NCBI GenBank assembly: GCA_900770225.1
Contig: CAAGJU010000371.1
Location: forward strand, 1-8,869
DNA from: Lachnospiraceae bacterium
Lineage (GTDB): Bacteria; Bacillota; Clostridia; Lachnospirales; Lachnospiraceae
Length of the DNA stretch: 8,869 nt
Direction: 5' to 3'
The translations under genes were made by a program, and so were the position numbers. Positions 1-6,589 of the stretch are shown one piece after another (position 1 is the first letter of the stretch; each line of letters starts with the position of its first letter). The notes under the pieces were generated by a model that was not told the DNA's origin, did no database searches, and was given only the letters and a program-made list of their open reading frames with translations.

Positions 1-1
1 T

Positions 2-22
2 ACGCCCTCGCTGAGGGGGCGT
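2..22. other. GC-rich stem-loop at the window edge
   Basis: Bases 2-9 (ACGCCCTC) can pair with 15-22 (GAGGGCGT-like, with one T-G wobble) around the loop GCTGA, giving an 8-bp GC-rich stem. It could be the terminator stem of a gene lying upstream of the window. However, the following bases (GTCAATAAG) are not a T tract, so a canonical intrinsic terminator on the + strand is not supported. It abuts the larger palindrome at 21-81. Confidence 0.5.
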
Positions 23-81
23 GTCAATAAGTCATTCACCCACTTTTGCACAAGTGCAACGTGGGTGATGACTTTTGACAC
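21..81. repeat. 61-nt near-perfect palindrome (long hairpin)
   Basis: The left arm (21-43, starting GTGTCAA and ending CACCCAC) is the reverse complement of the right arm (61-81) except for two single-base bulges in the left arm. Between them lies an inner inverted repeat, TTGCAC (46-51), AA, GTGCAA (54-59). An alternative inner pairing is CACTT (41-45) with AAGTG (52-56). As RNA or DNA this is one long stem of roughly 28 pairs. It lies between an unseen upstream gene and the promoter of the nucleotidyltransferase. No T tract follows, so it is more like a repetitive extragenic palindrome, a miniature element or an operator than a terminator. Its function is unknown. Confidence 0.7.
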
Positions 82-94
82 TGTTATCATATTA

Positions 95-122
95 TTGTCA
101 GAGAGCTGTTAAGAAATATAAA
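95..122 (+). promoter_or_regulatory. Candidate sigma-A promoter for the nucleotidyltransferase gene
   Basis: TTGTCA (95-100) matches the -35 consensus at 5 of 6 positions. TATAAA (117-122) matches the -10 consensus at 5 of 6. The spacer is 16 nt. Transcription would begin near 129, giving a leader of about 48 nt before the ATG at 177. This placement argues against the longer reading frame that opens with a TTG at 75. It is inferred from consensus only. Confidence 0.5.
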
Positions 123-165
123 AGTGAAGATACAGAGAAGGTTACCGCCGTGGGGACGGCAGAAT

Positions 166-170
166 GGGGA
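166..170 (+). promoter_or_regulatory. Ribosome binding site deciding the start at 177
   Basis: GGGGA lies 6 nt before the ATG at 177. No comparable site precedes the in-frame TTG at 75, so 177 is the chosen start. Confidence 0.55.
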
Positions 171-176
171 TCAGTT

Positions 177-1094
177 ATGAAAAAAACTACGCTTGTCGTT
201 ATGGCAGCAGGTATCGGAAGTCGTTTTGGAAAGGGAATCAAACAGCTGGAGCCTCTCGGACCGGGAGGACAGATCATTATGGATTACTCTGTCCATGATG
301 CCATCGAAGCGGGATTTGATGACGTAGTTTTCATCATCAGGAGAGATCTGGAAAAGGATTTCCGTGAGATCATCGGAAGCCGCATGGAGAAGAAAATCCA
401 TGTGAAATATGCTTTTCAGGAGCGGGATGATCTGCCGGAGGGCTTCTCATGCCCGAAGGACAGAACAAAGCCCTGGGGCACCGGCCAGGCAGTCCTCGCA
501 GCCGCGGATGTGATCGACGCTCCGTTTGCCGTCATCAACGCGGATGATTATTACGGAAAAGAGCCCTTCCGTCTGCTGCATGACTATCTGGCGGAGGATC
601 ATGATGATTCTGACGGCGTTGAAAAAATATGCATGGCGGGTTTCCGGCTCGGCAATACGCTGAGCGATAACGGCGGTGTGACCCGCGGACTCTGCAACGT
701 GGATGCCAGAGGAAGACTCGTGGGTATCGACGAGACGAAAAACATTGTCCGCACAGCGGACGGTGCAGCCGTGAGAAAGGAAGACGGTTCGGAGACACCG
801 CTGGATCCCGGCAGGCTGGTATCCATGAACATGTGGGGACTGCAGCCGGATTTCATCGATATCCTGCGCGACGGCTTCAGGGATTTTCTGCAACATCTGC
901 CGGAGGGAGATCTGAAAAGTGAGTACCTGCTGCCGGTGATCATCGACAGGCTCCTGAAGGAAAAACGGGCAGAGGTGAGCGTACTGGAGACAGCAGAATC
1001 CTGGTTCGGCGTGACCTATCAGGAGGATAAAGACGCTGTGAAGACGTCCTTCCGGAGACTTACAGAGCAGGGCGTATATCCGGCTGTGTTCTGA
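177..1094 (+). CDS. Sugar-phosphate-type nucleotidyltransferase (NTP transferase family)
   Basis: This is a 305-residue protein with a GT-A-like nucleotidyltransferase fold, predicted cytoplasmic. Visible features are the N-terminal nucleotide-binding loop AAGIGSRFG (residues 10-18) followed by lysines 19 and 22; PWGTGQAV (99-106), resembling the base and ribose contact region; and NADDYYG (121-127), whose aspartates probably bind the metal. The C-terminal part (SEYLLPVIIDRLL, then WFGVTYQEDKDAV) matches what I know of a Clostridia/Bacteroides family usually annotated only as nucleotidyltransferase. It lacks the left-handed beta-helix acetyltransferase domain of GlmU, so it is not a full GlmU. 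Family members normally transfer NMP to a sugar or alcohol phosphate, but the substrate here cannot be read from sequence. It has its own candidate promoter and is separated from glmM by 197 bp, so shared function with glmM is only a guess. An in-frame TTG at 75 would add 34 residues unlike the family, and was rejected. Confidence 0.85.
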   Translation: MKKTTLVVMAAGIGSRFGKGIKQLEPLGPGGQIIMDYSVHDAIEAGFDDVVFIIRRDLEKDFREIIGSRMEKKIHVKYAFQERDDLPEGFSCPKDRTKPWGTGQAVLAAADVIDAPFAVINADDYYGKEPFRLLHDYLAEDHDDSDGVEKICMAGFRLGNTLSDNGGVTRGLCNVDARGRLVGIDETKNIVRTADGAAVRKEDGSETPLDPGRLVSMNMWGLQPDFIDILRDGFRDFLQHLPEGDLKSEYLLPVIIDRLLKEKRAEVSVLETAESWFGVTYQEDKDAVKTSFRRLTEQGVYPAVF

Positions 1095-1109
1095 GGCTGG
1101 CAGACGAAA

Positions 1110-1147
1110 CGAACGATGCGGGGAGCGCATGACAGCAGTTCGGTTTT
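1110..1147 (+). terminator. Weak terminator-like stem after the nucleotidyltransferase
   Basis: ATGCG (1116-1120) pairs with CGCAT (1126-1130) around GGGAG. Outside it, CGAAC (1110-1114) pairs with GTTCG (1138-1142) across an asymmetric internal loop. The stem is followed by GTTTTA. The T run is short and the stem interrupted, so this is only a possible terminator, lying 15 bp after the stop codon. Confidence 0.25.
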
Positions 1148-1168
1148 ACGCCATGCTTACACGATTTA

Positions 1169-1264
1169 TCTCTGCTGTTACAGGCCGTTCGCTGATTATC
1201 GGTCATGCAGAGAGTTTCTCTGCTGTTAAAGGCCGTTCGCTGATTGTCGGTCATGCAGAGAGTT
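1169..1264. repeat. Two tandem copies of a 48-bp repeat in the glmM leader
   Basis: Copy 1 (1169-1216) and copy 2 (1217-1264) are identical except at two positions (C1181 versus A1229, A1198 versus G1246). Each copy begins TCTCTGC and ends near GCAGAGA, so each has inverted ends. At the junction, GCAGAGA (1207-1213), GTT, TCTCTGC (1217-1223) forms a perfect 7-bp stem with a triloop. The array ends 13 bp before the glmM ribosome binding site. It could be a duplicated regulatory site, a leader RNA structure or a simple tandem duplication; the sequence does not decide. Confidence 0.9.
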
Positions 1265-1277
1265 TATACAGAATATG

Positions 1278-1283
1278 AAGGAG
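1278..1283 (+). promoter_or_regulatory. Ribosome binding site of glmM
   Basis: AAGGAG lies 8 nt before the ATG at 1292. It fixes that start over an in-frame upstream ATG at 1244, which falls inside repeat copy 2 and would add 16 residues absent from GlmM proteins. Confidence 0.85.
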
Positions 1284-1291
1284 AGTATATC

Positions 1292-2641
1292 ATGGGCAGA
1301 TATTTTGGTACGGACGGATTCAGAGGAGAGGCCAATGTGGGACTCACCGTGGATCATGCGTTCAAGATCGGACGTTTTCTCGGATGGTATTACGGGCAGG
1401 ATCATCATGCACAGGTCGTGATCGGAAAGGATACGAGACGGTCGAGCTATATGTTTGAATACGCGCTGGCGGCGGGACTTACGGCGTCCGGTGCAGATGC
1501 TTATCTGCTCCATGTGACAACGACGCCCAGCGTTTCCTACGTGGTGCGCACGGAAAAATTCGACTGCGGCATCATGGTATCTGCCAGTCATAACCCTTAC
1601 TATGATAACGGCATCAAGATCATTTCCGGCACAGGGTCGAAGATGGATACGGGCTTTGAGCAGAAGATCGAGGACTACATCGACGGAAAAATGGGCGAGC
1701 TGCCGTATGCGCTGAGAGAAAATATCGGCAGAACCGTTGATTTTTACGCGGGCAGAAACCGCTATATCGGGCATCTGATCTCCATTCCGACCAGGTCCTT
1801 TAAAAACTACAAAGTGGCGCTTGACTGCGCGAACGGAAGTTCTTCTTCCATCGCCAAGAGTGTTTTTGATGCGCTCGGCGCGCAGACCTATGTGATCCAC
1901 AACGAGCCTGACGGGACGAATATCAACAGGGACTGCGGATCCACCCATATCGATTCTCTGAGAAAGTACGTAAAGGAAAATCATTTTGACTGTGGCTTTG
2001 CCTATGACGGCGACGCGGACCGCTGCCTGGCGGTCGATGAGAACGGCAACCTGGTCGACGGCGATCAGATCATGTATATCTGCGGCAAGAGCAGAGACAG
2101 AGAGGGCAAGCTGTATCAGCACACGATCGTCTGCACCGTCATGAGCAATCTGGGTTTCCGTCAGTCCTGCGAGAAGGCGGGCATGCATACGGTGGTCACA
2201 GCGGTCGGCGACCGGAATGTATTCGAGGAGATGCAGAAAAACGGATATGATCTCGGCGGTGAGCAGAGCGGCCATGTTATTTTTATGAAGCATGCCATGA
2301 CCGGAGACGGCATTCTCACCTCTCTTATGGTTATGGGAACGATGATCGAGGAAAAGGCTTCCCTCGGGCGGCTGGCTTCTGAATGCACGATCCTTCCCCA
2401 GGTGCTGAAAAATGTCCGCGTATCGGACAAGGCAGCTGCGCAGGCGGACCCGGAGGTGCAGAAGGCCGTGAAAGCGGCGGAAGACGCGCTCGGAGATGAC
2501 GGCAGGATCCTTGTGCGGGAATCGGGCACGGAACCGCTTATCCGCGTTATGGTGGAGGCGGGTACGACAGAGATCTGCAACCGTTATGTGGACAGTGTCT
2601 GCGACGTGATCCGCAGCAGGGGCTTTGCCGTGGAGGACTGA
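1292..2641 (+). CDS. glmM: Phosphoglucosamine mutase GlmM
   Basis: GlmM interconverts glucosamine-6-phosphate and glucosamine-1-phosphate, the step before GlmU in cytoplasmic UDP-GlcNAc synthesis for peptidoglycan. The 449 residues match the family's usual length of about 445-450. All four alpha-D-phosphohexomutase landmarks are present: N-terminal YFGTDGFRG (residues 4-12); the phosphoserine loop SASHNP (97-102, catalytic Ser98), where many members read TASHNP; the metal loop DGDADR (239-244, aspartates 239, 241 and 243); and the sugar-specificity loop GGEQSGH (322-328). The C-terminal phosphate-binding loop RESGTEPLIRVM (409-420) reads RPSGTEP in many members. The YFGTDG start and the GEQSGH loop favour GlmM over phosphoglucomutase or phosphomannomutase. 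Its stop codon shares one base with the start of the downstream lipoprotein gene, so the two are probably co-transcribed and translationally coupled. Its leader holds the 48-bp tandem repeats. Confidence 0.95.
   Translation: MGRYFGTDGFRGEANVGLTVDHAFKIGRFLGWYYGQDHHAQVVIGKDTRRSSYMFEYALAAGLTASGADAYLLHVTTTPSVSYVVRTEKFDCGIMVSASHNPYYDNGIKIISGTGSKMDTGFEQKIEDYIDGKMGELPYALRENIGRTVDFYAGRNRYIGHLISIPTRSFKNYKVALDCANGSSSSIAKSVFDALGAQTYVIHNEPDGTNINRDCGSTHIDSLRKYVKENHFDCGFAYDGDADRCLAVDENGNLVDGDQIMYICGKSRDREGKLYQHTIVCTVMSNLGFRQSCEKAGMHTVVTAVGDRNVFEEMQKNGYDLGGEQSGHVIFMKHAMTGDGILTSLMVMGTMIEEKASLGRLASECTILPQVLKNVRVSDKAAAQADPEVQKAVKAAEDALGDDGRILVRESGTEPLIRVMVEAGTTEICNRYVDSVCDVIRSRGFAVED
2632..2636 (+). promoter_or_regulatory. 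Ribosome binding site of the lipoprotein gene, inside the glmM 3' end
   Basis: GGAGG lies within the last glmM codons, 4 nt before the ATG at 2641 and 7 nt before a second ATG at 2644. The spacing slightly favours 2644. The two proteins would differ by one methionine. Confidence 0.7.
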
Positions 2642-4110
2642 TGATGAACGAGCGTTTGATCCGGCCTTCCGGTGACAGAAGAATAATAAAATATGCCGCC
2701 GGTATCCTCTGCGCGGTGCTGGCCGTTTCACCCGGCCTGACCGGATGCGGCACGTCGACAGTGAACAGTACCTCTGTGTCGGCTGCTGCACTGCAGACGG
2801 CGGGAGACGGTGCATCGACGGCAACCGGTACATCTGCTTCGGGAACAACGCAGCAGACGGCGGGGGACGGCAGCACGTCAGCGACAGAAGCTACCTCAGC
2901 AGCCACGCCGTCAGGAACGTATGTGTCGGCAGATGGTGATTCATCCTTCTACGGTCAGGCGCTGGCGATGCTTGAGAAAGGTGACTACCAGAACGCCTAC
3001 ACGTATTTTCAGTCGGCGATCAACAGTGAGGGGCATGCGGCAGAGGGCAGACGCGGTCAGGGTATCTGCCAGCTGAAGCTCGGTAATTACGATGACGCGA
3101 TCACGCTTTTTGATCAGGCCTGCAGCGCCGTCAGGTATCCTGACCTGAACGGGGCTTTTATTGAAGACTGCGAGCTGTATGAGGTGCAGGCATGCATTGC
3201 GGCGGAAAAATATGACAAGGCGCTTACCCTCTGCGATTCTCTTATCAGGGGAGACCGCTCGGGGGAAGCTTTCCTGCTCAGGGGCACGGTTTACCTGAAG
3301 ACAGAGAAGTACGGACAGGCAGCGGCTGATTTTCAGCATGCGATCGAAGCGGACCCGTCTTACGATATCTACCTGAAGATCTATCAGACATATACGGAGA
3401 GCAGCCGTCAGGCGGACGGCGCTGTTTTTCTGAAGGATGCGCTGAATATCGAACCGCAGTCGGCAGAGGATAATGAAAAGCTCGGCCAGATCTGCTACGA
3501 GCTCGGCGATTATGATTCCGCGGAAAAATATCTCACGGTGGCTCTGGAGGGCGGCGTGGCTGATGCCGTGTCACTGCTGGGCAGAACCTACCTGGATGCC
3601 GGGGATACGGACGGCGCGCGGACAATGTATCAGAAGTGTGTGGATGACGGCACCTTTGTGGCAGCAGGCTATAATGGTCTTGCCATCTGCGATATGCAGG
3701 ATGAGAACTACGAAGCGGCGCTGGAGCATATCACGGCCGGTCTTTCGTCCGGCGACACCTCGATGCAGGAAGAGCTTCTGTACAACGAAATTATCGTGTA
3801 TGAGAAACAGGGCGATTATGAGACAGCGGCGTCCAAAATGACATCGTTTCTCGGCTGGTATCCTCAGAATACAGCTGCTGTCGCAGAGAGCCGTTTTATC
3901 AGCAGCCGTGTTCAGCAGAAAAACAGCACACCGCAGAAGGTTCTGGACAGCGGTGCGGATACAGGAGACAGCAGTACCGACGCGGGGACAACGGCCGATA
4001 CCGGTTCGGGAGACAGCAGTACCGACGCGGGGACAACGGCGGATACCGGTTCGGGAGACAGCAGTACCGACGCGGGGACGACTGACGATACTTATTCGGC
4101 AGAGCAGTGA
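2641..4110 (+). CDS. TPR-repeat lipoprotein, function unknown
   Basis: This is a 489-residue predicted surface lipoprotein. Residues 1-36 form a lipoprotein signal peptide: a basic N-terminus, a hydrophobic core (about 18-32) and the lipobox LTGC with the lipidated Cys36. A Thr/Ser/Gly/Ala-rich linker (37-98) follows and contains two related 20-residue units (QTAGDG motifs at 52 and 72). Residues about 104-404 hold eight or nine tetratricopeptide-like helix pairs, recognisable by recurring G-x-Y/A-x-x-A patterns such as KGDYQNAYTYFQSAI, LGNYDDAITLFDQA and LGDYDSAEKYLTVAL. TPR arrays usually bind protein partners. The C-terminal tail (about 430-489) is disordered-looking and built on three 15-residue repeats starting GDSSTDAGTTADTGS. 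The start overlaps the glmM stop by one base (TGATG). An envelope scaffold role is inference. No enzyme motif is visible, and the exact family is not recognised. Confidence 0.88.
   Translation: MMNERLIRPSGDRRIIKYAAGILCAVLAVSPGLTGCGTSTVNSTSVSAAALQTAGDGASTATGTSASGTTQQTAGDGSTSATEATSAATPSGTYVSADGDSSFYGQALAMLEKGDYQNAYTYFQSAINSEGHAAEGRRGQGICQLKLGNYDDAITLFDQACSAVRYPDLNGAFIEDCELYEVQACIAAEKYDKALTLCDSLIRGDRSGEAFLLRGTVYLKTEKYGQAAADFQHAIEADPSYDIYLKIYQTYTESSRQADGAVFLKDALNIEPQSAEDNEKLGQICYELGDYDSAEKYLTVALEGGVADAVSLLGRTYLDAGDTDGARTMYQKCVDDGTFVAAGYNGLAICDMQDENYEAALEHITAGLSSGDTSMQEELLYNEIIVYEKQGDYETAASKMTSFLGWYPQNTAAVAESRFISSRVQQKNSTPQKVLDSGADTGDSSTDAGTTADTGSGDSSTDAGTTADTGSGDSSTDAGTTDDTYSAEQ
2794..2870 (+). 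repeat. Imperfect 60-bp repeat in the lipoprotein linker
   Basis: A 17-nt sequence, CAGACGGCGGGAGACGG at 2794-2810, recurs at 2854-2870 with one change (A to G). The 60-bp spacing corresponds to two related 20-residue Thr/Ser/Gly-rich units just after the lipidated cysteine. It suggests an old internal duplication that lengthened the linker between membrane anchor and TPR domain. Confidence 0.7.
3964..4098 (+). repeat. Three 45-bp tandem repeats encoding the lipoprotein tail
   Basis: Copies lie at 3964-4008, 4009-4053 and 4054-4098. The first two differ at a single synonymous base (GCC versus GCG alanine). The third is identical to copies 1 and 2 for its first 26 bases and then diverges. The unit is 15 codons, so gain or loss keeps the frame. 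The near identity points to recent expansion and likely length variation between strains. Confidence 0.92.
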
Positions 4111-4247
4111 TCTGCGTACAGAATCTGAAGCGTCCCAGGAACAGACACGGTTCTGACCGGAAGCACATAAAGACAGATATCCGGTTTCGGCCGGCAGTCT
4201 AAGCAGCAGACTCGCGGAACTAACCGTGCGGATGGAAAAGAATACAG

Positions 4248-5489
4248 ATGACAGATAATACAGAGAAAAAACAGCGCGTACTGCTGGTGGCAGTATGCGA
4301 CGGCGATATGCAGCAGACCTCGGCATCACTGGATGAGCTGGCGTCACTGGCAGATACGGCCGGGGCGGAATGCGTGGGAAGAGTTGTGCAGAACCGCGAT
4401 AATCCCGACCCGGGTACGTATGTGGGCAGCGGCAAGATCCAGGAGATCCGGGAGATGCTGGATGTGCTGTATGCGGACAGCGTGATTTGCGATGATGAGC
4501 TTACACCTGCTCAGATGAATAACCTTGAAGAGGAGCTTGACTGTGCGGTAGCGGACAGAACACTGCTGATCCTCGATATTTTTGCTGCGAGAGCGCAGAC
4601 AAGCGAGGGCAAGATTCAGGTGGAACTGGCACAGCTGAAATACCGGCAGGCGCACCTGACCGGCATGCGGCGTTACCTTTCCAGACTCGGCGGCGGCATC
4701 GGCACCAGAGGACCGGGTGAGAAAAAACTGGAGATCGACCGCCGGCTGATCGAAGAACGGATCGGCGTACTGAACAGGGAACGCAGGGAAGTGGTAAAGC
4801 ACCGCGACCTGATCCGTGAAGGACGGAAGAAGGGCGGTGTGAAGGAGGCGGCGATCGTCGGCTATACGAACGCCGGAAAGTCCACGCTTCTGAACGCCAT
4901 GACGAATGCAGACGTGCTGGAGGAGGATAAGCTGTTTGCCACGCTCGATCCGACGACCAGGCAGCTGGAGCTTCCCGGTGGAAATAAAATACTCCTGACC
5001 GATACGGTTGGCTTTATACGGAAACTCCCGCATACGCTGATCGATGCCTTCCGGAGTACGCTGGAGGAGGCGACCTTTGCCGATTACATCATCCATGTGG
5101 TCGACGCATCCAGTCCGGAGATGGATACACAGATGCAGGTCGTTTACGATACGCTCCACGAGCTGAAAGCAGATGACAAGCCGATCGTCACGGTATTCAA
5201 TAAAACGGACAGAAATATATCGGGTGCACACCTGCATGATCACCGGGCGGATTATGTGCTGCAGATTTCGGCGCTGAAGGGCAGAGGCCTTGATGATCTC
5301 GTGACGGTCCTTGACCGGCTGATCATGGAGGGACAGACATACATTGAGCGCGTCATTCCCTATAAGGATGCGGGCGTGCTGGCCATGATACGTACGAAGG
5401 GCCGGCTGATCTCGGAGGAATACAGGGAAGACGGCATCGCTGTCACTGCCTATGTGCCACAGGAAATTTACGGCAGAATCAGCGGATGA
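4248..5489 (+). CDS. hflX: Ribosome-associated GTPase HflX
   Basis: HflX is a cytoplasmic GTPase that binds the 50S subunit and, in studied bacteria, splits stalled or stress-inactivated 70S ribosomes. The 413 residues fit the family. The N-terminal HflX domain (about 10-190) contains TYVGSGKIQEI (57-67) and the hallmark glycine-rich segment GGGIGTRGPGEKKLE (148-162), followed by a charged helical stretch (163-195). The G domain shows G1 GYTNAGKS (205-212), switch I FATLDPTTR (230-238), G3 DTVG (252-255) with FIRKLPHTL after it, G4 NKTD (318-321) and G5 SALKG (341-345). All GTP-binding motifs are intact. The start is the ATG at 4248, preceded by a modest GGAAAAG site 7 nt upstream. A 137-bp gap separates it from the lipoprotein gene and holds small inverted repeats (ACCGGA 4156-4161 with TCCGGT 4180-4185; AGTCT 4196-4200 with AGACT 4208-4212) but no convincing terminator or promoter. 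The next gene starts 19 bp after the stop. Confidence 0.95.
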   Translation: MTDNTEKKQRVLLVAVCDGDMQQTSASLDELASLADTAGAECVGRVVQNRDNPDPGTYVGSGKIQEIREMLDVLYADSVICDDELTPAQMNNLEEELDCAVADRTLLILDIFAARAQTSEGKIQVELAQLKYRQAHLTGMRRYLSRLGGGIGTRGPGEKKLEIDRRLIEERIGVLNRERREVVKHRDLIREGRKKGGVKEAAIVGYTNAGKSTLLNAMTNADVLEEDKLFATLDPTTRQLELPGGNKILLTDTVGFIRKLPHTLIDAFRSTLEEATFADYIIHVVDASSPEMDTQMQVVYDTLHELKADDKPIVTVFNKTDRNISGAHLHDHRADYVLQISALKGRGLDDLVTVLDRLIMEGQTYIERVIPYKDAGVLAMIRTKGRLISEEYREDGIAVTAYVPQEIYGRISG

Positions 5490-5495
5490 TCCTTC

Positions 5496-5501
5496 AGGAG
5501 G
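5496..5501 (+). promoter_or_regulatory. Ribosome binding site deciding the peptidase start
   Basis: AGGAGG lies 7 nt before the ATG at 5509. The reading frame stays open back to 5452 inside hflX, but this strong site and the family N-terminus place the start at 5509. Confidence 0.88.
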
Positions 5502-5508
5502 GGGAGAT

Positions 5509-6576
5509 ATGAGCAGAGAAGCAATCAGAGAGATTTTCAAAAATACAGGCGTGGAGGCTCTTTTTATCACAGATCCTCACAATATGTGGTATCTGTCGGG
5601 GTTTCGGGGCGGAGAGGGAATGGTATACATCTCTCCCGAAAGACAGATCGTTATCACGGACTCACGCTATACGGAATCGGCATCCAGAGAGAGCAGTTTT
5701 GAGATCATTGAGGAAAACCGGCATCACAGAAGAACAGACATTCTCGATGAGATCCTGAAGGAAGATGATGTGCACATCGTCGGCTATGAAGATAAATTCA
5801 TGCGCTGTTTTGAATTCAGTCGCTTGCAGAACAGACTGACCCGTATCAATCAGTGGATGCCGCTGGATGAGCAGATCGATGCGATCCGTCAGGTCAAGTC
5901 CGATGAGGAGCTCGCGCTGATCGCCAGAGCGGAAGCCATCGGTGACGAGGCTTTTGCAGCAACGCTGAAGACCATAAAAGCCGGTATGGCAGAGAGAGAA
6001 GTAGCCGCTGAGCTGGAGTATCAGCTGAAAATGCACGGTGGTTCAAGGCTCTCCTTTGATACGATCATCGCTTCAGGACCGAATTCATCGATGCCGCATG
6101 CTGTGCCGTCTGAGAGAAAACTCGCGGAGGGTGATTTCGTCGTCATGGATTTCGGATGTAAGTATGAGGGATACTGCTCCGATATGACGAGGACGATCTG
6201 CATCGGCAGAGCAGGTGACGAGCAGAAGAAGATCTACGGCATTGTGCAGAAGGCGCAGCAGACAGCGCTGGACGGTATCCGGGCGGGCATGACCGGACGT
6301 GAGGCCGATGCACTGGCGCGCGATGTGATCACGGCAGAAGGATATGGAGAAAACTTTGGTCACGCACTTGGCCATGGCGTAGGACTGTATATCCATGAAA
6401 GCCCTACCCTGTCGCCGAATGATTCAACGGTCCTGAAAAAGGGCATGGTAGAATCCGTAGAGCCCGGTATTTATCTGCCGAAAAAGTTCGGCGTGAGGAT
6501 AGAAGATCTGGTGGTTATTGATACCGACGGCGTTCGCGATCTGAGCCATTCGCCGAAGGAACTGATCGAAATCTGA
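5509..6576 (+). CDS. Xaa-Pro peptidase, M24 family
   Basis: This metallopeptidase is predicted to cleave the bond between any N-terminal residue and proline (aminopeptidase P or prolidase type) in the cytoplasm, recycling proline peptides. The 355-residue length matches the short Firmicute form (Bacillus subtilis YqhT type). Residues 1-125 form the creatinase-like N-terminal domain, with DPHNMWYLSGF (22-32) and ITDSRY (49-54). The C-terminal pita-bread catalytic domain carries all five expected metal ligands: Asp214 (VVMDFG), Asp225 (CSDMTRT), His289 (GHALGHGVG), Glu318 (VEPGIY) and Glu332 (GVRIEDL). His285 and His296 match substrate-side histidines of the family. The gene lies 19 bp after hflX and is probably co-transcribed. 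In many Firmicutes this gene precedes efp (elongation factor P); here a purine gene follows instead, after a 167-bp gap. The choice between PepP and PepQ activity cannot be made from sequence, so no symbol is given. Confidence 0.92.
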   Translation: MSREAIREIFKNTGVEALFITDPHNMWYLSGFRGGEGMVYISPERQIVITDSRYTESASRESSFEIIEENRHHRRTDILDEILKEDDVHIVGYEDKFMRCFEFSRLQNRLTRINQWMPLDEQIDAIRQVKSDEELALIARAEAIGDEAFAATLKTIKAGMAEREVAAELEYQLKMHGGSRLSFDTIIASGPNSSMPHAVPSERKLAEGDFVVMDFGCKYEGYCSDMTRTICIGRAGDEQKKIYGIVQKAQQTALDGIRAGMTGREADALARDVITAEGYGENFGHALGHGVGLYIHESPTLSPNDSTVLKKGMVESVEPGIYLPKKFGVRIEDLVVIDTDGVRDLSHSPKELIEI

Positions 6577-6589
6577 TCTGTCCGCTGCT

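Noticed and set aside
75..80. Perfect TTGACA as a -35 box
   Set aside because: No acceptable -10 box lies 15-19 nt downstream; the hexamer is part of the palindrome's right arm. The 95-122 pair is better.
177..1094. GlmU uridylyltransferase
   Set aside because: There is no C-terminal hexapeptide-repeat acetyltransferase domain, and the C-terminal motifs belong to a different nucleotidyltransferase family.
1060..1254. Minus-strand 64-codon frame with a repeated 16-residue unit (MTDNQRTA)
   Set aside because: The repetition simply reflects the 48-bp DNA repeat, whose length is a multiple of three. There is no convincing ribosome site, and the frame overlaps the end of the nucleotidyltransferase gene.
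1169..1264. CRISPR array
   Set aside because: There are only two directly abutting copies with no unique spacers, and no cas genes.
1226..2848. Long minus-strand open frame (540 codons) opposite glmM
   Set aside because: It is the antisense shadow of an unmistakable glmM with all catalytic motifs; the antisense protein has no recognisable domain and no good start site.
4344..5570. Minus-strand open frame opposite hflX
   Set aside because: It is a shadow frame; hflX on the + strand has every GTPase motif intact.
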